Shown: positions 8,108 to 22,176 of the stretch, one piece after another | How positions within the stretch are numbered: the stretch's first letter is position 1 | How the letters are laid out: every line of letters starts with the position of its first letter | From: a bacterium | GTDB taxonomy: Bacteria > Verrucomicrobiota > Verrucomicrobiia > Limisphaerales > UBA11358 | Assembly: GCA_021780905.1 (NCBI GenBank) | Contig: JAJXXW010000077.1 | Location: 1-34,957 of the forward strand | Direction of reading: 5' to 3' | Length of the DNA stretch: 34,957 nt | Notes under the pieces: generated by a model | Databases searched by the model: none | The model's input: only the letters and a program-made list of their open reading frames with translations | Told to the model about the DNA's origin: nothing | Position numbers and translations under genes: made by a program

Positions 8108-9031
8108 TCAATACTTGATGATGTAATTCACATACACATTCTTGGGGCGGGTTTCATTGCCACCGGCGAAACCCGTTCCGGGGTCATTTTGTAAATTTGG
8201 CTGGGAGCCGAAAGCGACCGTATCACATCCGCTGGCTGTAGGGCCAAAGGACTCGACTTGTTGAACCCCACCTTCGTTATATGAACTGTGTTGATGTGTC
8301 TTGAACATATCCTGCTGATAACTACCTACGGCATTGCCACCATTTGCACCATTGGCAGGACCTGGCCGGTTAGCCGCATCGGGGTCGCCATTGCCATCGC
8401 TGCGTGTTCCATTCACACCGCGCAGGAACACACCGCGCAGATCTGGCAGATTAAAAGTCGTGGTGGTGTCGCCGTATCCCGAAGACGTGCCTATTACAGC
8501 AAACAGCGCGGCGTATTGAGTCCGGCTGATGGCCGAACCATCACACAGTAACCAGCCGTTCGGGGCGTTCGTGCCCATGTAGGCAATGACCGCACCGGGC
8601 GGATTCAGCGCCGTGGCCTGCGGCGAGACCAGCGAGAGCGCATAGGGCGCGGGCGTCAATTGCTGGCGCGGCACCAGCCTGGCAAACGTGTTGGCCCCGG
8701 CGGGACTCACGGTCATCTCCACCCAGTAATTCGTGCCGGTGAACACGCCCGCGCCAAAATCCAGCGTCACGGTGAACAAACCGTTGGTCACGGCCACGGC
8801 GCTATTGGTGATCGGCCCGGCAATCTGGTTGCCGGCCACGTTGGCGTCAAAGACGGCAAACGTCAGGTCGTAGCTGCCGTTGGCGGCATTCGTGCCGCTG
8901 TTCAGCCGCCCTTGATAGGTGAACGCCGTCGTGCCTTGGCCGTAGGCGGTGGCGAGTTGAGGGTTGAAGGTTGCCAGCGCGAGCAAGGCCAGCGCGCCGA
9001 GGATGCGGGTGGAATAATGAACGGTTTTCAT
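8108..9031 (-). CDS. Secreted protein with phage tail-collar domain
   Basis: 307 residues. The N-terminus MKTVHYSTRILGALALLALA is a signal peptide. The next part (TTAFTYQGRLNSGTNAANGS, YDLTFAVFDA, then PYALSL at about 130) is a module common at the start of exported Verrucomicrobia proteins. The C-terminal half (about 145-307) has GAVIAYMGTNAPNGWLLCDG, FNLPDLRGVFLRGVNG and a closing NVYVNYIIKY, the signature of the phage tail-collar (Microcystis MdpB-type) domain found in tail fibres and many non-phage surface proteins. No other phage genes are nearby, so I read it as a cell-surface or secreted protein. It lies 51 bp upstream of the Ig-like gene on the same strand and could be co-transcribed with it. 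Target and role unknown. Confidence 0.85.
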   Translation of the reverse strand: MKTVHYSTRILGALALLALATFNPQLATAYGQGTTAFTYQGRLNSGTNAANGSYDLTFAVFDANVAGNQIAGPITNSAVAVTNGLFTVTLDFGAGVFTGTNYWVEMTVSPAGANTFARLVPRQQLTPAPYALSLVSPQATALNPPGAVIAYMGTNAPNGWLLCDGSAISRTQYAALFAVIGTSSGYGDTTTTFNLPDLRGVFLRGVNGTRSDGNGDPDAANRPGPANGANGGNAVGSYQQDMFKTHQHSSYNEGGVQQVESFGPTASGCDTVAFGSQPNLQNDPGTGFAGGNETRPKNVYVNYIIKY

Positions 9032-9398
9032 GGGATTTGAATGGTTCCTTGGGTTCCTTGATTTGAATGGTTATTGCTCTGTTGAAATGATGTCCGCGTT
9101 CATTGCCAGCGGGACGCCATCCCCCTCCAACCGGCCACCTTCTCCCCCATTGGGGGAGAAGGCCGGGATGAGGGGGCGCACGCGGTCAACGAGGCGTGCA
9201 AATTCAAGTTTTCTACAAAGCAAATGGTTATCCGAACTTGCCTGCCTCTCTTCGGCGAAACTGACGCAGTAAAAACACAACCCAGAGCCGGTTTCAAGCA
9301 AAATTTGGCCATTCCGTGTTACATTTCACGTTTCTAGCCTAAATTATTAAAAACAAGCCTATTGGAACGTTAATCCAGGCCGAAATCAGCCAAAAGAT
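9032..9398. other. Intergenic region upstream of the tail-collar gene
   Basis: This region should hold the promoter for the - strand gene starting at 9031. It contains the short repeat TTTGAATGGTT twice (near 9035 and 9062) and one GC hairpin repeat (9138-9177). From about 9300 to 9398 it becomes AT-rich. No gene is supported. Confidence 0.4.
9138..9177. repeat. Single hairpin repeat, CTTCTCCCC/GGTGAGGG family
   Basis: CTTCTCCCCC (9139-9148), ATT, GGGGGAGAAG (9152-9161) is a perfect 10-bp hairpin, followed by GCCGGGATGAGGGGG. The hairpin-plus-tail layout matches the two arms at 31964-32074 inside rnr and a degenerate copy near 33359. Likely REP-like. Confidence 0.7.
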
Positions 9399-9428
9399 AT
9401 GGCTGGAAACGCGATTCTTGACCGCAAA

Positions 9429-9621
9429 ATTGTCATTCCGCAGGGCAGAATCGTGGTTCTGCACCGTGGGATTGTCATTCTCCACCGCCGTATCGCGCTA
9501 CGCGGCCAAGGAATCGTGAATCTGGAAGGCTGGAGGGCAATCCATCAAGGCGGCAGGGTAATTCCTGGATCGAGTGGCGGGCAATTTTGGTCAAGCATTT
9601 GGCAATGGAGGTCAAGTATTT
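9429..9621. repeat. Degenerate 21-nt tandem repeat (about nine units)
   Basis: Successive 21-nt units start at 9429, 9450, 9471, 9492, 9513, 9534, 9555 and onwards. The first ones begin ATTGTCATTC, ATCGTGGTTC and ATTGTCATTC. A clear late pair, GGCAATTTTGGTCAAGC and GGCAATGGAGGTCAAGT, starts at 9580 and 9601. An ATG frame at 9399-9626 (+) spans the array and would give a seven-residue repeat (IVIPQGR, IVVLHRG, IVILHRR). I do not regard that peptide as proven. Confidence 0.6.
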
Positions 9622-9711
9622 TTTGACCGGCATCCGGCATGATCGTCTCCGGTTGAAGAGATGTAAACGCTGCCCGCAATGCCGGGCAACTGGAAGGTGG
9701 TGACGAAAAAT

Positions 9712-10086
9712 ATGGCAACAGCACCAAAAGCAATTGCCGATGACACGCAGGCGATCATTGATGGCTGGTCGGAACTGGCCCCGGCGGCGACGTTCGCCGG
9801 AATGACGCTCCAGCAATACATCGCCGCCGTGCAGCCGTCGTTTGACGCGCGGGCGCAGATCGTGAAGCTGGAAACCGACCTGGCGGCGCAAAAAGACCTG
9901 CGCGGTCAGGTGGACGTGACGACGAGCGCCACGAATGACAAGGTGGTCAAGGCGGTGGTCGCCGACGCGAATTATGGCGACGACAGCGCGTTGTATGAGC
10001 GCATGGGTTATGTGCGCAAGAGCAACCGCGCGAGCGGGCTCACGCGGAAAACCCAGGGCACCGCCGCCAAGGCACCGGCCAAATAA
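9712..10086 (+). CDS. Small conserved-looking protein of unknown function
   Basis: 124 residues from the ATG at 9712, which is preceded by GGAAGGTGGTGA at a workable ribosome-binding distance. An in-frame ATG at 9679 is an alternative. The sequence is soluble and mostly helical. An acidic and Ala-rich N-terminal half (AIADDTQAIIDGWSELAP, then MTLQQYIAAVQPSFDARAQI) leads to a likely coiled-coil stretch (VKLETDLAAQKDLRGQVD). A basic Ala/Lys tail (YVRKSNRASGLTRKTQG, AAKAPAK) follows. Good codon structure and a terminator-like hairpin 20 bp downstream support a real gene. I recall similar small proteins in Verrucomicrobiota but none with a known role. It is convergent with nrdJ. Confidence 0.7.
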   Translation: MATAPKAIADDTQAIIDGWSELAPAATFAGMTLQQYIAAVQPSFDARAQIVKLETDLAAQKDLRGQVDVTTSATNDKVVKAVVADANYGDDSALYERMGYVRKSNRASGLTRKTQGTAAKAPAK

Positions 10087-10106
10087 ACTAGAAGGGTCAA
10101 AACAAC

Positions 10107-10139
10107 GAAGCGTTGAAGCGGCAGGCGCTTCAACGCTTC
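10107..10139. terminator. Perfect 14-bp hairpin between convergent genes
   Basis: GAAGCGTTGAAGCG (10107-10120), loop GCAGG, CGCTTCAACGCTTC (10126-10139). It sits in the 78-bp gap between the stop of the small + strand gene (10086) and the stop of nrdJ (10165). That is the right place for a shared bidirectional terminator. There is no U-tract on either side, so it is not a canonical intrinsic terminator; it may act as an RNA 3'-end stabiliser. Confidence 0.65.
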
Positions 10140-10164
10140 AATGCGTTTCGGTCCGGCGAATTAC

Positions 10165-13248
<3,084 letters not shown>

Positions 13249-13369
13249 GTTAATTTCCGGGTTAATTTTTTAGAACTTATCCGGAAAGTTTCAAGCGAGA
13301 CAGAAACCAACCGGGACACAAAAACTGCCAATTTCGCTAAAAAAACAGGGTTTTCTTCAAAATTGCGTA

Positions 13370-13387
13370 TCCCCAACTAATTGGGGA
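13370..13387. promoter_or_regulatory. Inverted repeat upstream of nrdJ
   Basis: TCCCCAA (13370-13376), CTAA, TTGGGGA (13381-13387) lies about 120 bp before the nrdJ start in an AT-rich stretch. It could be an operator or the base of a leader hairpin. It does not resemble the NrdR box consensus I know. Function unproven. Confidence 0.35.
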
Positions 13388-13634
13388 ACGGATGCCATCA
13401 TGCTACCACCGGTTGTATCTTTCAAGAAAATTTTGCGAAAAAGTTACGCAAACGATATTCACAAATGAAATCAAGGGAATCGCGGCGCTCCGATTGAAAA
13501 AAGATGCGCTTGTTCACCATCGGGGAATAAAGTCCGGCTCTAGTCAACCGCTGCACCGCTGAACAGCGACAAGCCGCTGTGGCGAGCCATGCTCCGGCAA
13601 CTCCAGCGCGCCCAGTCCTTGGGCGGTTGCACAC

Positions 13635-13688
13635 GCGCCCCCATTCGCCCTCGACGATGACGACGTCGTCCAGACGGATTGGCTGGGT
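13635..13688 (-). pseudogene. Mechanosensitive channel (MscS) shard
   Basis: Eighteen codons on the - strand read TQPIRLDDVVIVEGEWGR, the strongly conserved start of the MscS beta domain (family pattern: ALTQPIRIDDVVIVEGEWG). The surrounding frame has no transmembrane helices upstream and loses similarity at once downstream. The longer open frame (13422-13793) therefore looks like a chance joining of this shard to repeat-like sequence, not a channel. The rest of 13249-13799 contains nothing else I can name. Confidence 0.5.
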
Positions 13689-13799
13689 CACTGGACCGAA
13701 TAATTGTTTCATCCAGCCGCCCAACAGCGTCGTCAGCGCATTGGAAAATCCGTCCAGATAATCTTTTCCAGTGAGGCTTGAGTTCATCGTCATCGGGTT

Positions 13800-16700
13800 T
13801 TAGTTCGTCGCTTTGGTTTCAGAGCCGGCCGGGACATGCACCGGCATCGGTTCATCCGTCAGGGCGAGGATCGCCTGCAACGGGGCGCGGACGTTGTCGG
13901 ACTGTCGCTGCAATTCGTCGCCCAGTTCGAACATTACCTGGTTGAGCAGGTAGGCCAGCAGCAACATGCGGAGTTTATCCTCCTCCGCCGGCAGGATGCC
14001 CGAGCCGTGAAGCTTTTCACAATACGCCTGCAGATACGCGCGGCTCACGGCGCGGTTCCAGTGGCGGACCCACGGTTCAAACTTCGGCAGATTTTCCCTG
14101 GCGATGACGCCCAACTCGACCTGCTGATGAAAGCCCGCATACGCCGCGTGGTGGAACGAACGCACCATCCGCGCCACGTCTCGCAAGGGCGATCGTTTGA
14201 TGCGTCGCTCGCTGATCGGCTTGTGCGCGTCGCCTTCAAAATCCAGGAAGATAAAGTCGCGTCCCGTCCACAGCACCTGGCCCAGATGAAAATCGCCGTG
14301 GATGCGGCTGCGGCCCGCCGCAAAGCGCTGGTCCACCAGTTGCCGGTAATGCTGGAGAATGACCGGTTCCAGTTCGCTCACGCGTTGGGCGACCGGAGCC
14401 AGATCTGGCGGCAAGGTCTTGAGCCGTTTCCGCAGTTGCCGCAGGTTCTGCAGCGCCTGTGAACGCATCGTCTGAAACACGCTGCGCAGGTATTGCGGAC
14501 TCATCGGCTGCAGGGAAAATTCGGCGCCGGCGTCGTCCGCTGCGAGCGCGAGGTGCAGTTCCGCCGACCGAGTTCCCAACTGCCGGGCGTATTCGAGATA
14601 CGTGCCGACATGTTCCACGACTTCCGTGGGAGCACTATACAACGGCATCTGTTTCAGCGGGCCGAGCGCGGGCGGCGCTTCCGGCGAGTGGCCTTGCGCG
14701 ATGGCAGTGAACACCCGTTCATAGTAGCGGCTGATGGCGTCCAGCGTGAATTTCCAGGCGTTCTGGGCGTGCGGCACAAAGGCCTTGGCCACGGCCAGCG
14801 TGGTCGGCACCTCGCTTGCGTCTGTGTATTCCAGCGCGCCCAGCAACGGCGGGCTGTGGGGAAATTCCAGTTCGGTCAGGCGGCGGCCGATTTCCAGCTC
14901 GGGATTCGTGCCCGCCTGGAGCCGGCGGAATACTTTCAGCACCACCCGGTCGCCATAGACCACGGTGACGTTGCCGTCCGGCGTGTTGTGAACGGCCGGT
15001 GGCGGCAAGGTTTTGCCATTGAGAATCTGCCGCAACGCCGCAGTGCGCGTCGCCTCGATTTCACCGGTTTCGCTCCGCACGCGTTCGCGGTTGCGGATCA
15101 GTTCCAGCAGCGCCTGGGCAAACGCCGGCAGGGCAAAGGCGTCCGTGAGAACGCCGAGTTGCCGGCCATCGGGTAAAGTTATTTTGGCGATGCCGCCCGC
15201 CACGTCACCCGCAGCCAAAGCCAGCGGCAACACCACCAGCTCGGGGTTCGACTCCACATATTCGACGTGGAGAAACGCGAGCGCCGCCGTAGCCGGGTTG
15301 CCATCGCTCCCGCCGAGCGGCACGGCGAAATGTTCCCTGACCGTGACGAGCTTGACGGTTTTCGCCGGGTGGGCGAACCACGGCTGGTTTCTCAAATAGC
15401 CCGGCAGGATTGCTTCGAGCCGGGATTTGGCGGCGTCCGAGAAAATTTCCTGCCAGTTCCCGGCCACGGCCAACGCCGGCAATTGACCGGTCGCGTCGGT
15501 GTCACACGCCAGAGTTTTGCCCGAGGTTTTCGATTCAATGGAAAACCAGAAAAAGTTGTGCGGCCCCAGCGTCAGAAAATACGGCGCGTCGGTGATGACC
15601 GGGAATTTCGTCCGGCCAAACAGCTCCACGGGCATCATGGATTTGAAGGCCGACAAATCCAGCGACACCGGCTGCGTGAAGCGCGAGAGATTGGCGACCA
15701 CGAGGAGGGTTTCCTGTTCGTGCCGCAGGATGTAGCACAGCACCTTGTGGTTGTCCGGCTGGAGGAATTCGCACCGGCCCTCGCCGAGCGCCCGCCAGCG
15801 TTTGCGCAGCGACAACATTCGGCGCATCCACCACAGCAGCGAGTGGGGATTGGCCCGCTGTTCCTCGACGTTGCAGGCTTCGTAATGATACGCCGGATCG
15901 AGAATGATCGGCAGGTAAAGGCTCTGCGGATTCGCGCGGGAGAACCCGGCGTTTTTGTCCGAACTCCATTGCATCGGCGTGCGCACGCCATTGCGGTCAC
16001 CGAGATAGATATTGTCGCCCAGACCGATCTCGTCGCCGTAGTAAAGCACCGGCGTGCCGGGCAGCGAGAAGAGCAGGGCGTTGAGCAATTCGATGCGCTT
16101 GCGGTCATTGCCCAGCAACGGCGCAAGCCGGCGGCGGATGCCCAGATACAGCCGCGCCTGGCTCACCTGCGCATACATCTTGAACATATAATCGCGCTCC
16201 TCGTCGGTGACGGTCGCCAGCGTCAGCTCGTCGTGATTGCGCAGGAACAACGCCCACTGGCTCGTCTCGGGAATGGCCGGCGTCTGCTCCAGAATTTCCA
16301 CGATGGGCAAACGATCCTCCATCCGCAGCGCCATGAACAATCGCGGCATCAGCGGAAAATGAAACGCCATGTGGCATTCGTCGCCGCGGCCCTGGCCGAA
16401 ATATTTCACCGCGTCCTCCGGCCACAGGTTCGCCTCGGCCAGCAGCATCCGGTCGCCGTATTTGGAATCCACATGGGCGCGGAGCGATTTAAGGAAGGCG
16501 TGGGTTTCCGGCAAACCTTCGCAGGTCGTGCCGTCGCTTTCATAAAGATAGGGCACCGCGTCGAGACGCAGGCCGTCCACGCCGAGGTCGAGCCAGAAAT
16601 CCACCACCTTGAAGATCGCTTCCCGGACTTCGGGGTTTTCAAAATTCAAATCCGGCTGGTGCGAAAAAAACCGATGCCAGTAATAACATTCCGCCACCGG

Positions 16701-17198
16701 ATCGAGCGTCCAGTTGGACGGTTCCACGCCGTTGAAGATGATCGGCACGTCCTTGTATTTGTTGGGGTCGTCGCTCCAGACGTAAAAATTCCGCCAGCGG
16801 CTGCCCGGCTTGGCGCGGCGGGCGCGCTGGAACCACGGATGCTGGTCAGACGTGTGGTTCAGCACGAGTTCGGTGATGACGCGCAGTCCGCGCAAATGGG
16901 CTTCCTTCAGGAATTCCTTGAAGTCGCCCAGCGTGCCATACATCGGGTGGACGTCGCAGTAATCAGCGATGTCGTAGCCGTCGTCCTTGAGCGGCGACGG
17001 ATAAAACGGCAGCAGCCAGATGGCTGTGATGCCTAGCTCCTTGATGTAGTCGAGCTTCTCCGTCAGCCCGCGAAAATCGCCCGTGCCGTCGCCGTTCGCA
17101 TCGTAGAACGCGCGGACGTGCAGTTCGTAGATGACGCCGCTCTTATACCAGAATGGCTCCTGGCCGAGGCCGGCGCGGGTATATTTGGGCGTGGGCAT
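13800..17198 (-). CDS. treS: Trehalose synthase (maltose alpha-D-glucosyltransferase) fused to maltokinase
   Basis: Bifunctional cytosolic enzyme, 1132 residues. The N-terminal part (about 1-560) is GH13 trehalose synthase, interconverting maltose and trehalose. It has ITAIWLLPFYPSPLKDDGYD, then GLRLDAVPYLYE (nucleophile Asp near 212), LLAEANLWPED (acid/base Glu near 255) and LRNHDELTLA (Asp near 322). The C-terminal part (about 600-1120) is a Pep2/Mak-type maltokinase that makes maltose-1-phosphate with ATP. IHGDFHLGQVLW near 966 and FIFLDFEGDAHKPISERR near 985 are its catalytic and metal-binding loops. The fusion is known in many bacteria. It starts six bases after the stop of otsAB on the same strand, so the two are almost certainly one transcript. 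A maltose-1-phosphate user such as GlgE would be expected elsewhere in the genome; none is in the window. Confidence 0.95.
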   Translation of the reverse strand: MPTPKYTRAGLGQEPFWYKSGVIYELHVRAFYDANGDGTGDFRGLTEKLDYIKELGITAIWLLPFYPSPLKDDGYDIADYCDVHPMYGTLGDFKEFLKEAHLRGLRVITELVLNHTSDQHPWFQRARRAKPGSRWRNFYVWSDDPNKYKDVPIIFNGVEPSNWTLDPVAECYYWHRFFSHQPDLNFENPEVREAIFKVVDFWLDLGVDGLRLDAVPYLYESDGTTCEGLPETHAFLKSLRAHVDSKYGDRMLLAEANLWPEDAVKYFGQGRGDECHMAFHFPLMPRLFMALRMEDRLPIVEILEQTPAIPETSQWALFLRNHDELTLATVTDEERDYMFKMYAQVSQARLYLGIRRRLAPLLGNDRKRIELLNALLFSLPGTPVLYYGDEIGLGDNIYLGDRNGVRTPMQWSSDKNAGFSRANPQSLYLPIILDPAYHYEACNVEEQRANPHSLLWWMRRMLSLRKRWRALGEGRCEFLQPDNHKVLCYILRHEQETLLVVANLSRFTQPVSLDLSAFKSMMPVELFGRTKFPVITDAPYFLTLGPHNFFWFSIESKTSGKTLACDTDATGQLPALAVAGNWQEIFSDAAKSRLEAILPGYLRNQPWFAHPAKTVKLVTVREHFAVPLGGSDGNPATAALAFLHVEYVESNPELVVLPLALAAGDVAGGIAKITLPDGRQLGVLTDAFALPAFAQALLELIRNRERVRSETGEIEATRTAALRQILNGKTLPPPAVHNTPDGNVTVVYGDRVVLKVFRRLQAGTNPELEIGRRLTELEFPHSPPLLGALEYTDASEVPTTLAVAKAFVPHAQNAWKFTLDAISRYYERVFTAIAQGHSPEAPPALGPLKQMPLYSAPTEVVEHVGTYLEYARQLGTRSAELHLALAADDAGAEFSLQPMSPQYLRSVFQTMRSQALQNLRQLRKRLKTLPPDLAPVAQRVSELEPVILQHYRQLVDQRFAAGRSRIHGDFHLGQVLWTGRDFIFLDFEGDAHKPISERRIKRSPLRDVARMVRSFHHAAYAGFHQQVELGVIARENLPKFEPWVRHWNRAVSRAYLQAYCEKLHGSGILPAEEDKLRMLLLAYLLNQVMFELGDELQRQSDNVRAPLQAILALTDEPMPVHVPAGSETKATN

Positions 17199-17204
17199 GA
17201 TGTT

Positions 17205-19445
17205 TTATTTGCCGCTGATGATGGTGCTGATTTTCTCGCGCGGGCCCTCGCAGAATTCCCGCAGCAGCCGGCGCACGGCGGCCGGGTTCACCAGATAATA
17301 ACGCGCGGCGGTTTTTTCCACCCCGACGCGCACGGACAGCGCGGTCGCCGGCAGGGCGCGGAAGAGATCCTCATCCGTCCAATCGTCACCGATGCCGAGG
17401 ATGAAATCCGGCGCCTGTCCGGCGAGCCATTCGATCCCCGCCGAGCCTTTGTTGACGCCGGCGTTGCGGATCTCGATGACCTTGTTGCCTTCGAACACCT
17501 GCACGTCAATGTTCCGCGTGTAGCCCGCGAGATCGTCGAGCAATTCCTTCGCACGCATGGAAGCCTGCTCCGGGTCGGCGCGGCGATAGTGCCACGCCAG
17601 CGAAAATTCCTTTTCCTCCATCAGCGCGCCGGGCAGGCGGTCCACGTAAAGATTCAGGATCGGCCGCACGCGCTCCTTCCAGTCGGCGGTCATGGTTTTC
17701 AACATGTGCCACTGCTCGCCGCTGTCCCGCAGCCAGGCACCGTGTTCGGCGATCAAGGAAATCGGCAGTTTGCCGAACCATTCCTCGAGCGTGCGGCGCG
17801 GACGCCCGCTGATGATGGTGACTTGATTGGCCGGATCCGAACCAAGCGCGGTTAGCGTTTCGATGAGCTCCGCGTCCGGCACGGCAAGCTTCGGCTCCGC
17901 CGCAAACGGCACCAGCGTGCCGTCGTAATCCAGCAGCAACGCGCGCCGCGTGGCGGAGCGGTAGTGCTGGAGGATGCCGGAGTAAGCCTTGCCGGTGAGC
18001 AGCCGCGCGCGGCGGGCGGCCTCGATCTTCTGCGTGGCCATGAGCGCCTGCACAAAGTCATCCGCCCAGCGGACGACGTTGTAACGGCGGAGCCGTTCCT
18101 GCAACAACTGGTGGCGGCGGATCTGCTCCTCGGCCGGCATGGTCAGCGCCTGTTCCAGTGCCCGCGCAAAATCCTCGCGGTGAAACGGGTTGATGATGAG
18201 CGCCTCGCCCATTTCCTTCGCCGCACCGGCCATCTCACTCAAGATCAGAACGCCCATCTGGTCGGGACGAGAGGCGATGAATTCCTTGGCCACGAGATTC
18301 ATCCCGTCGCGCAACGGCGTGATCAGCGCCACGTCGCATAGCCGGTAAAGCGGGACGATTTCCTCGAACGTCAGGTTGCGGAACTGATACACCAGCGGCG
18401 TCCAATGCACGTTGCCGTAGTCGCCGACGATGCGCCCGACCGTCTGCTCCAGCTCCGATTTCATCGCTTGATAGCTGTCCACGCCGATGCGCGACGGCGC
18501 GACGGAGATGATGAACACCACCTTGCCGTGCCATTGCGGATTGAGCTTCAGAAAGGTTTCGTAGCCGCGCAGCCGGTTGATGAGGCCTTTCGTGTAGTCC
18601 AGCCGGTCCACGGAGAAAATCACCTTTTGCCCGACGCACTTCTCGCGCAGTTCTTCCACGAGCAATTCGGTTTCCCTGGAGTTGGCGGCCTCTTCAAACC
18701 GGTCGAACTCCACGCCCATCGGGAACGTCTCCACCTCCACCGCGCGGTCGCGCAGCGTCAGGTTGCCGAGCTGATGTTCGTAACCGGATGTGCGCAGGAC
18801 CGAGGTCAAAAAATCCCGCGCATAATCGTGCGTGTGAAAACCAATCAGGCTCGAACCCAGCAGTCCTTCGATGATTTCCTCGCGCCACGGACGTGGTAGC
18901 ATCCGGAAAACCTCCCACGACGGAAACGGGATGTGCAGGAAAAAGCCGATCGGCATTTCGGGAAATTTTTCCCGCACCAGTTTCGGCAGCAGCATCAGGT
19001 GGTAATCATGAATCCACAGCACGTCGTCGGGCCGCAGCGCGTTCACCACCGCCTCGGCGAAGATGCGGTTGATGTTCCGGTATTCCTGCCAGTTCTCCTC
19101 CTCGTAATGCGTGAGCATCGGGAAATAATGGAACAGCGGCCAGAGGGTCTTGTTGCAGAAGCCCAGATAAAAGCGGTCCATGCTTTCCTCCGGCAGATAG
19201 ACCGGGCTGGATTTGAACTGCTGCTCGGCATAGGTCCGCACCGACGCCTCGTGCTCCGGTGGAACACTCGCGCCGGGCCAGCCCATCCAGAGATATTCCG
19301 GGCGCTCGCTGCCATCCAGGAGCTTGCGGTCCAGATAACTCCACAGCCCGGTGGTCAATCCGCCGGCACTGGGTTTGAACTGCGGTTTTCCGTCGAAAAA
19401 TGAAACGGTGAACGGCAACCGGTTTGAAACGACAACCAACCTCAT
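17205..19445 (-). CDS. otsAB: Bifunctional trehalose-6-phosphate synthase/phosphatase
   Basis: Makes trehalose from UDP-glucose and glucose-6-phosphate, then dephosphorylates it. The start at 19445 gives [16 protein letters not shown], the standard GT20 beginning, with GGTGGAAA about ten bases upstream; the longer frame from 19481 adds 12 unlikely residues. The synthase half (1-480) shows [54 protein letters not shown] and [13 protein letters not shown] (nucleotide-sugar and phosphate binding). The phosphatase half (about 495-746) is HAD-type, with [12 protein letters not shown] near 505, [14 protein letters not shown] and [15 protein letters not shown] (metal Asp). All catalytic residues are present. 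A fused OtsA-OtsB next to treS-mak gives two trehalose routes in one operon. Confidence 0.95.
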   Translation of the reverse strand: MRLVVVSNRLPFTVSFFDGKPQFKPSAGGLTTGLWSYLDRKLLDGSERPEYLWMGWPGASVPPEHEASVRTYAEQQFKSSPVYLPEESMDRFYLGFCNKTLWPLFHYFPMLTHYEEENWQEYRNINRIFAEAVVNALRPDDVLWIHDYHLMLLPKLVREKFPEMPIGFFLHIPFPSWEVFRMLPRPWREEIIEGLLGSSLIGFHTHDYARDFLTSVLRTSGYEHQLGNLTLRDRAVEVETFPMGVEFDRFEEAANSRETELLVEELREKCVGQKVIFSVDRLDYTKGLINRLRGYETFLKLNPQWHGKVVFIISVAPSRIGVDSYQAMKSELEQTVGRIVGDYGNVHWTPLVYQFRNLTFEEIVPLYRLCDVALITPLRDGMNLVAKEFIASRPDQMGVLILSEMAGAAKEMGEALIINPFHREDFARALEQALTMPAEEQIRRHQLLQERLRRYNVVRWADDFVQALMATQKIEAARRARLLTGKAYSGILQHYRSATRRALLLDYDGTLVPFAAEPKLAVPDAELIETLTALGSDPANQVTIISGRPRRTLEEWFGKLPISLIAEHGAWLRDSGEQWHMLKTMTADWKERVRPILNLYVDRLPGALMEEKEFSLAWHYRRADPEQASMRAKELLDDLAGYTRNIDVQVFEGNKVIEIRNAGVNKGSAGIEWLAGQAPDFILGIGDDWTDEDLFRALPATALSVRVGVEKTAARYYLVNPAAVRRLLREFCEGPREKISTIISGK

Positions 19446-19597
19446 AAAATGAATTTCCACCTTTGACGCATTGACTGTCAAGCTGCCAACCTAAAAAATT
19501 GCCGACAGATTTTGCAGGACGATTGGCAACGAGAAGATATTTGCGGACCGGTTCTGAAGCGCAAAACCACGGCGGGGGTGCGACTTCCTTTGCCGCA

Positions 19598-21325
<1,728 letters not shown>

Positions 21326-21507
21326 GAGGACAGCGTGCGCGATTTTGCCGGCAACGGAAAGCAAACAAAATGGCCGCGCGATTCCGCAAACTAAGAAATT
21401 GCGTTGTGTGCGGCAGGGTTAAAACTGAAACTCCGGTTCCTGCGGCGATGCCTTCCGCTATCGCCACGGGTTGCGGTTTGCTGCCATTGGGGCGTGGAGC
21501 AAAGGAT

Positions 21508-22176
21508 TCATGATCTTTCCACTCCTCGGTTAATCAAATCCTGTATTTTATTCATAACCTTCACAGCTGCATCTTCCAATGTGCAATGCCCTGAATCGGC
21601 GAGGGTGATAATCGGCTTGCCTATGTTGACGACGACTTTGTTCATCCGCAGAAGTGTTCGCGGGTGGAGCAGGCCGTAGTTGCCACTAATCCCGACTGGC
21701 ACAATCTTCGCGCCCGTGGCGCGGTGCAGTAAGGCAACGCCTTTCCTGCCTTTCCGCAACCGGCCTTGATTTTTCTCATCCCAACCGCCTTCGGGATAGA
21801 CCCAGATTTTATGACCGGCTTTCAAGGCGGCGATGGCCTCCTTCAGGATTCCATCCTTTCTCGCCCCTTTGGGGACTTTGATAGACCCGTTCAGGTGAAT
21901 GAAGGCGGCGATGGCCAGATATTTCCAGTGAAAAAACCTTTCCGTCACGAGAAACCGGATCGGAAAGAAGTTGTTTTTGAAAAAACCAGCGCGCGGCATA
22001 GAAGCGGCGGCAATCGGGCCGTCAAACCACGAACAATGGTTGGAGGTCAGGATAATCGCCTCGTTTTCAAGTCCGCGCAGATTGTCTTGGCCGCATATTT
22101 CATACCTCACAAAAAACTTCAAAAGCAGATACGTCGGCCAGTAGTTCACGGCTTGAAATATTTTGGCGTGTTTCAT
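21508..22176 (-). CDS. plsC: 1-acyl-sn-glycerol-3-phosphate acyltransferase family protein
   Basis: Transfers an acyl chain to lysophosphatidic acid (or a similar acceptor) at the inner membrane in phospholipid synthesis. The protein has 222 residues, normal for the short PlsC type. TSNHCSWFDG at about 45 is the HX4D catalytic motif. FLVTERFFHWKYLAIAAFIH follows, then LNGSIKVPKGARKDG (glycerophosphate-binding region), IWVYPEGGWDEK near 125 (EG motif) and KIVPVGISGNYG. Codon use appears less GC-rich than its neighbours. It may be first of the - strand run plsC-der-otsAB-treS, but the 182-bp gap before der suggests der has its own promoter. The exact acyl acceptor cannot be told. Confidence 0.85.
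   Translation of the reverse strand: MKHAKIFQAVNYWPTYLLLKFFVRYEICGQDNLRGLENEAIILTSNHCSWFDGPIAAASMPRAGFFKNNFFPIRFLVTERFFHWKYLAIAAFIHLNGSIKVPKGARKDGILKEAIAALKAGHKIWVYPEGGWDEKNQGRLRKGRKGVALLHRATGAKIVPVGISGNYGLLHPRTLLRMNKVVVNIGKPIITLADSGHCTLEDAAVKVMNKIQDLINRGVERS

Noticed and set aside
8108..9031. Prophage, because of the tail-collar domain
   Set aside because: No other phage genes, integrase or attachment sites are nearby, and the protein has a signal peptide typical of secreted Verrucomicrobia proteins.
9399..9626. 75-residue repeat peptide as a confirmed small gene
   Set aside because: The frame is explained by the 21-nt period, and no independent evidence of translation was seen.
13249..13430. 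Cobalamin riboswitch upstream of nrdJ
   Set aside because: I could not find the conserved B12-box or the multi-helix layout; only a small palindrome is present.
13422..13793. 123-residue - strand open frame after treS as a small channel protein
   Set aside because: Only 18 residues match MscS, no transmembrane helices are present, and the rest has no coding character.
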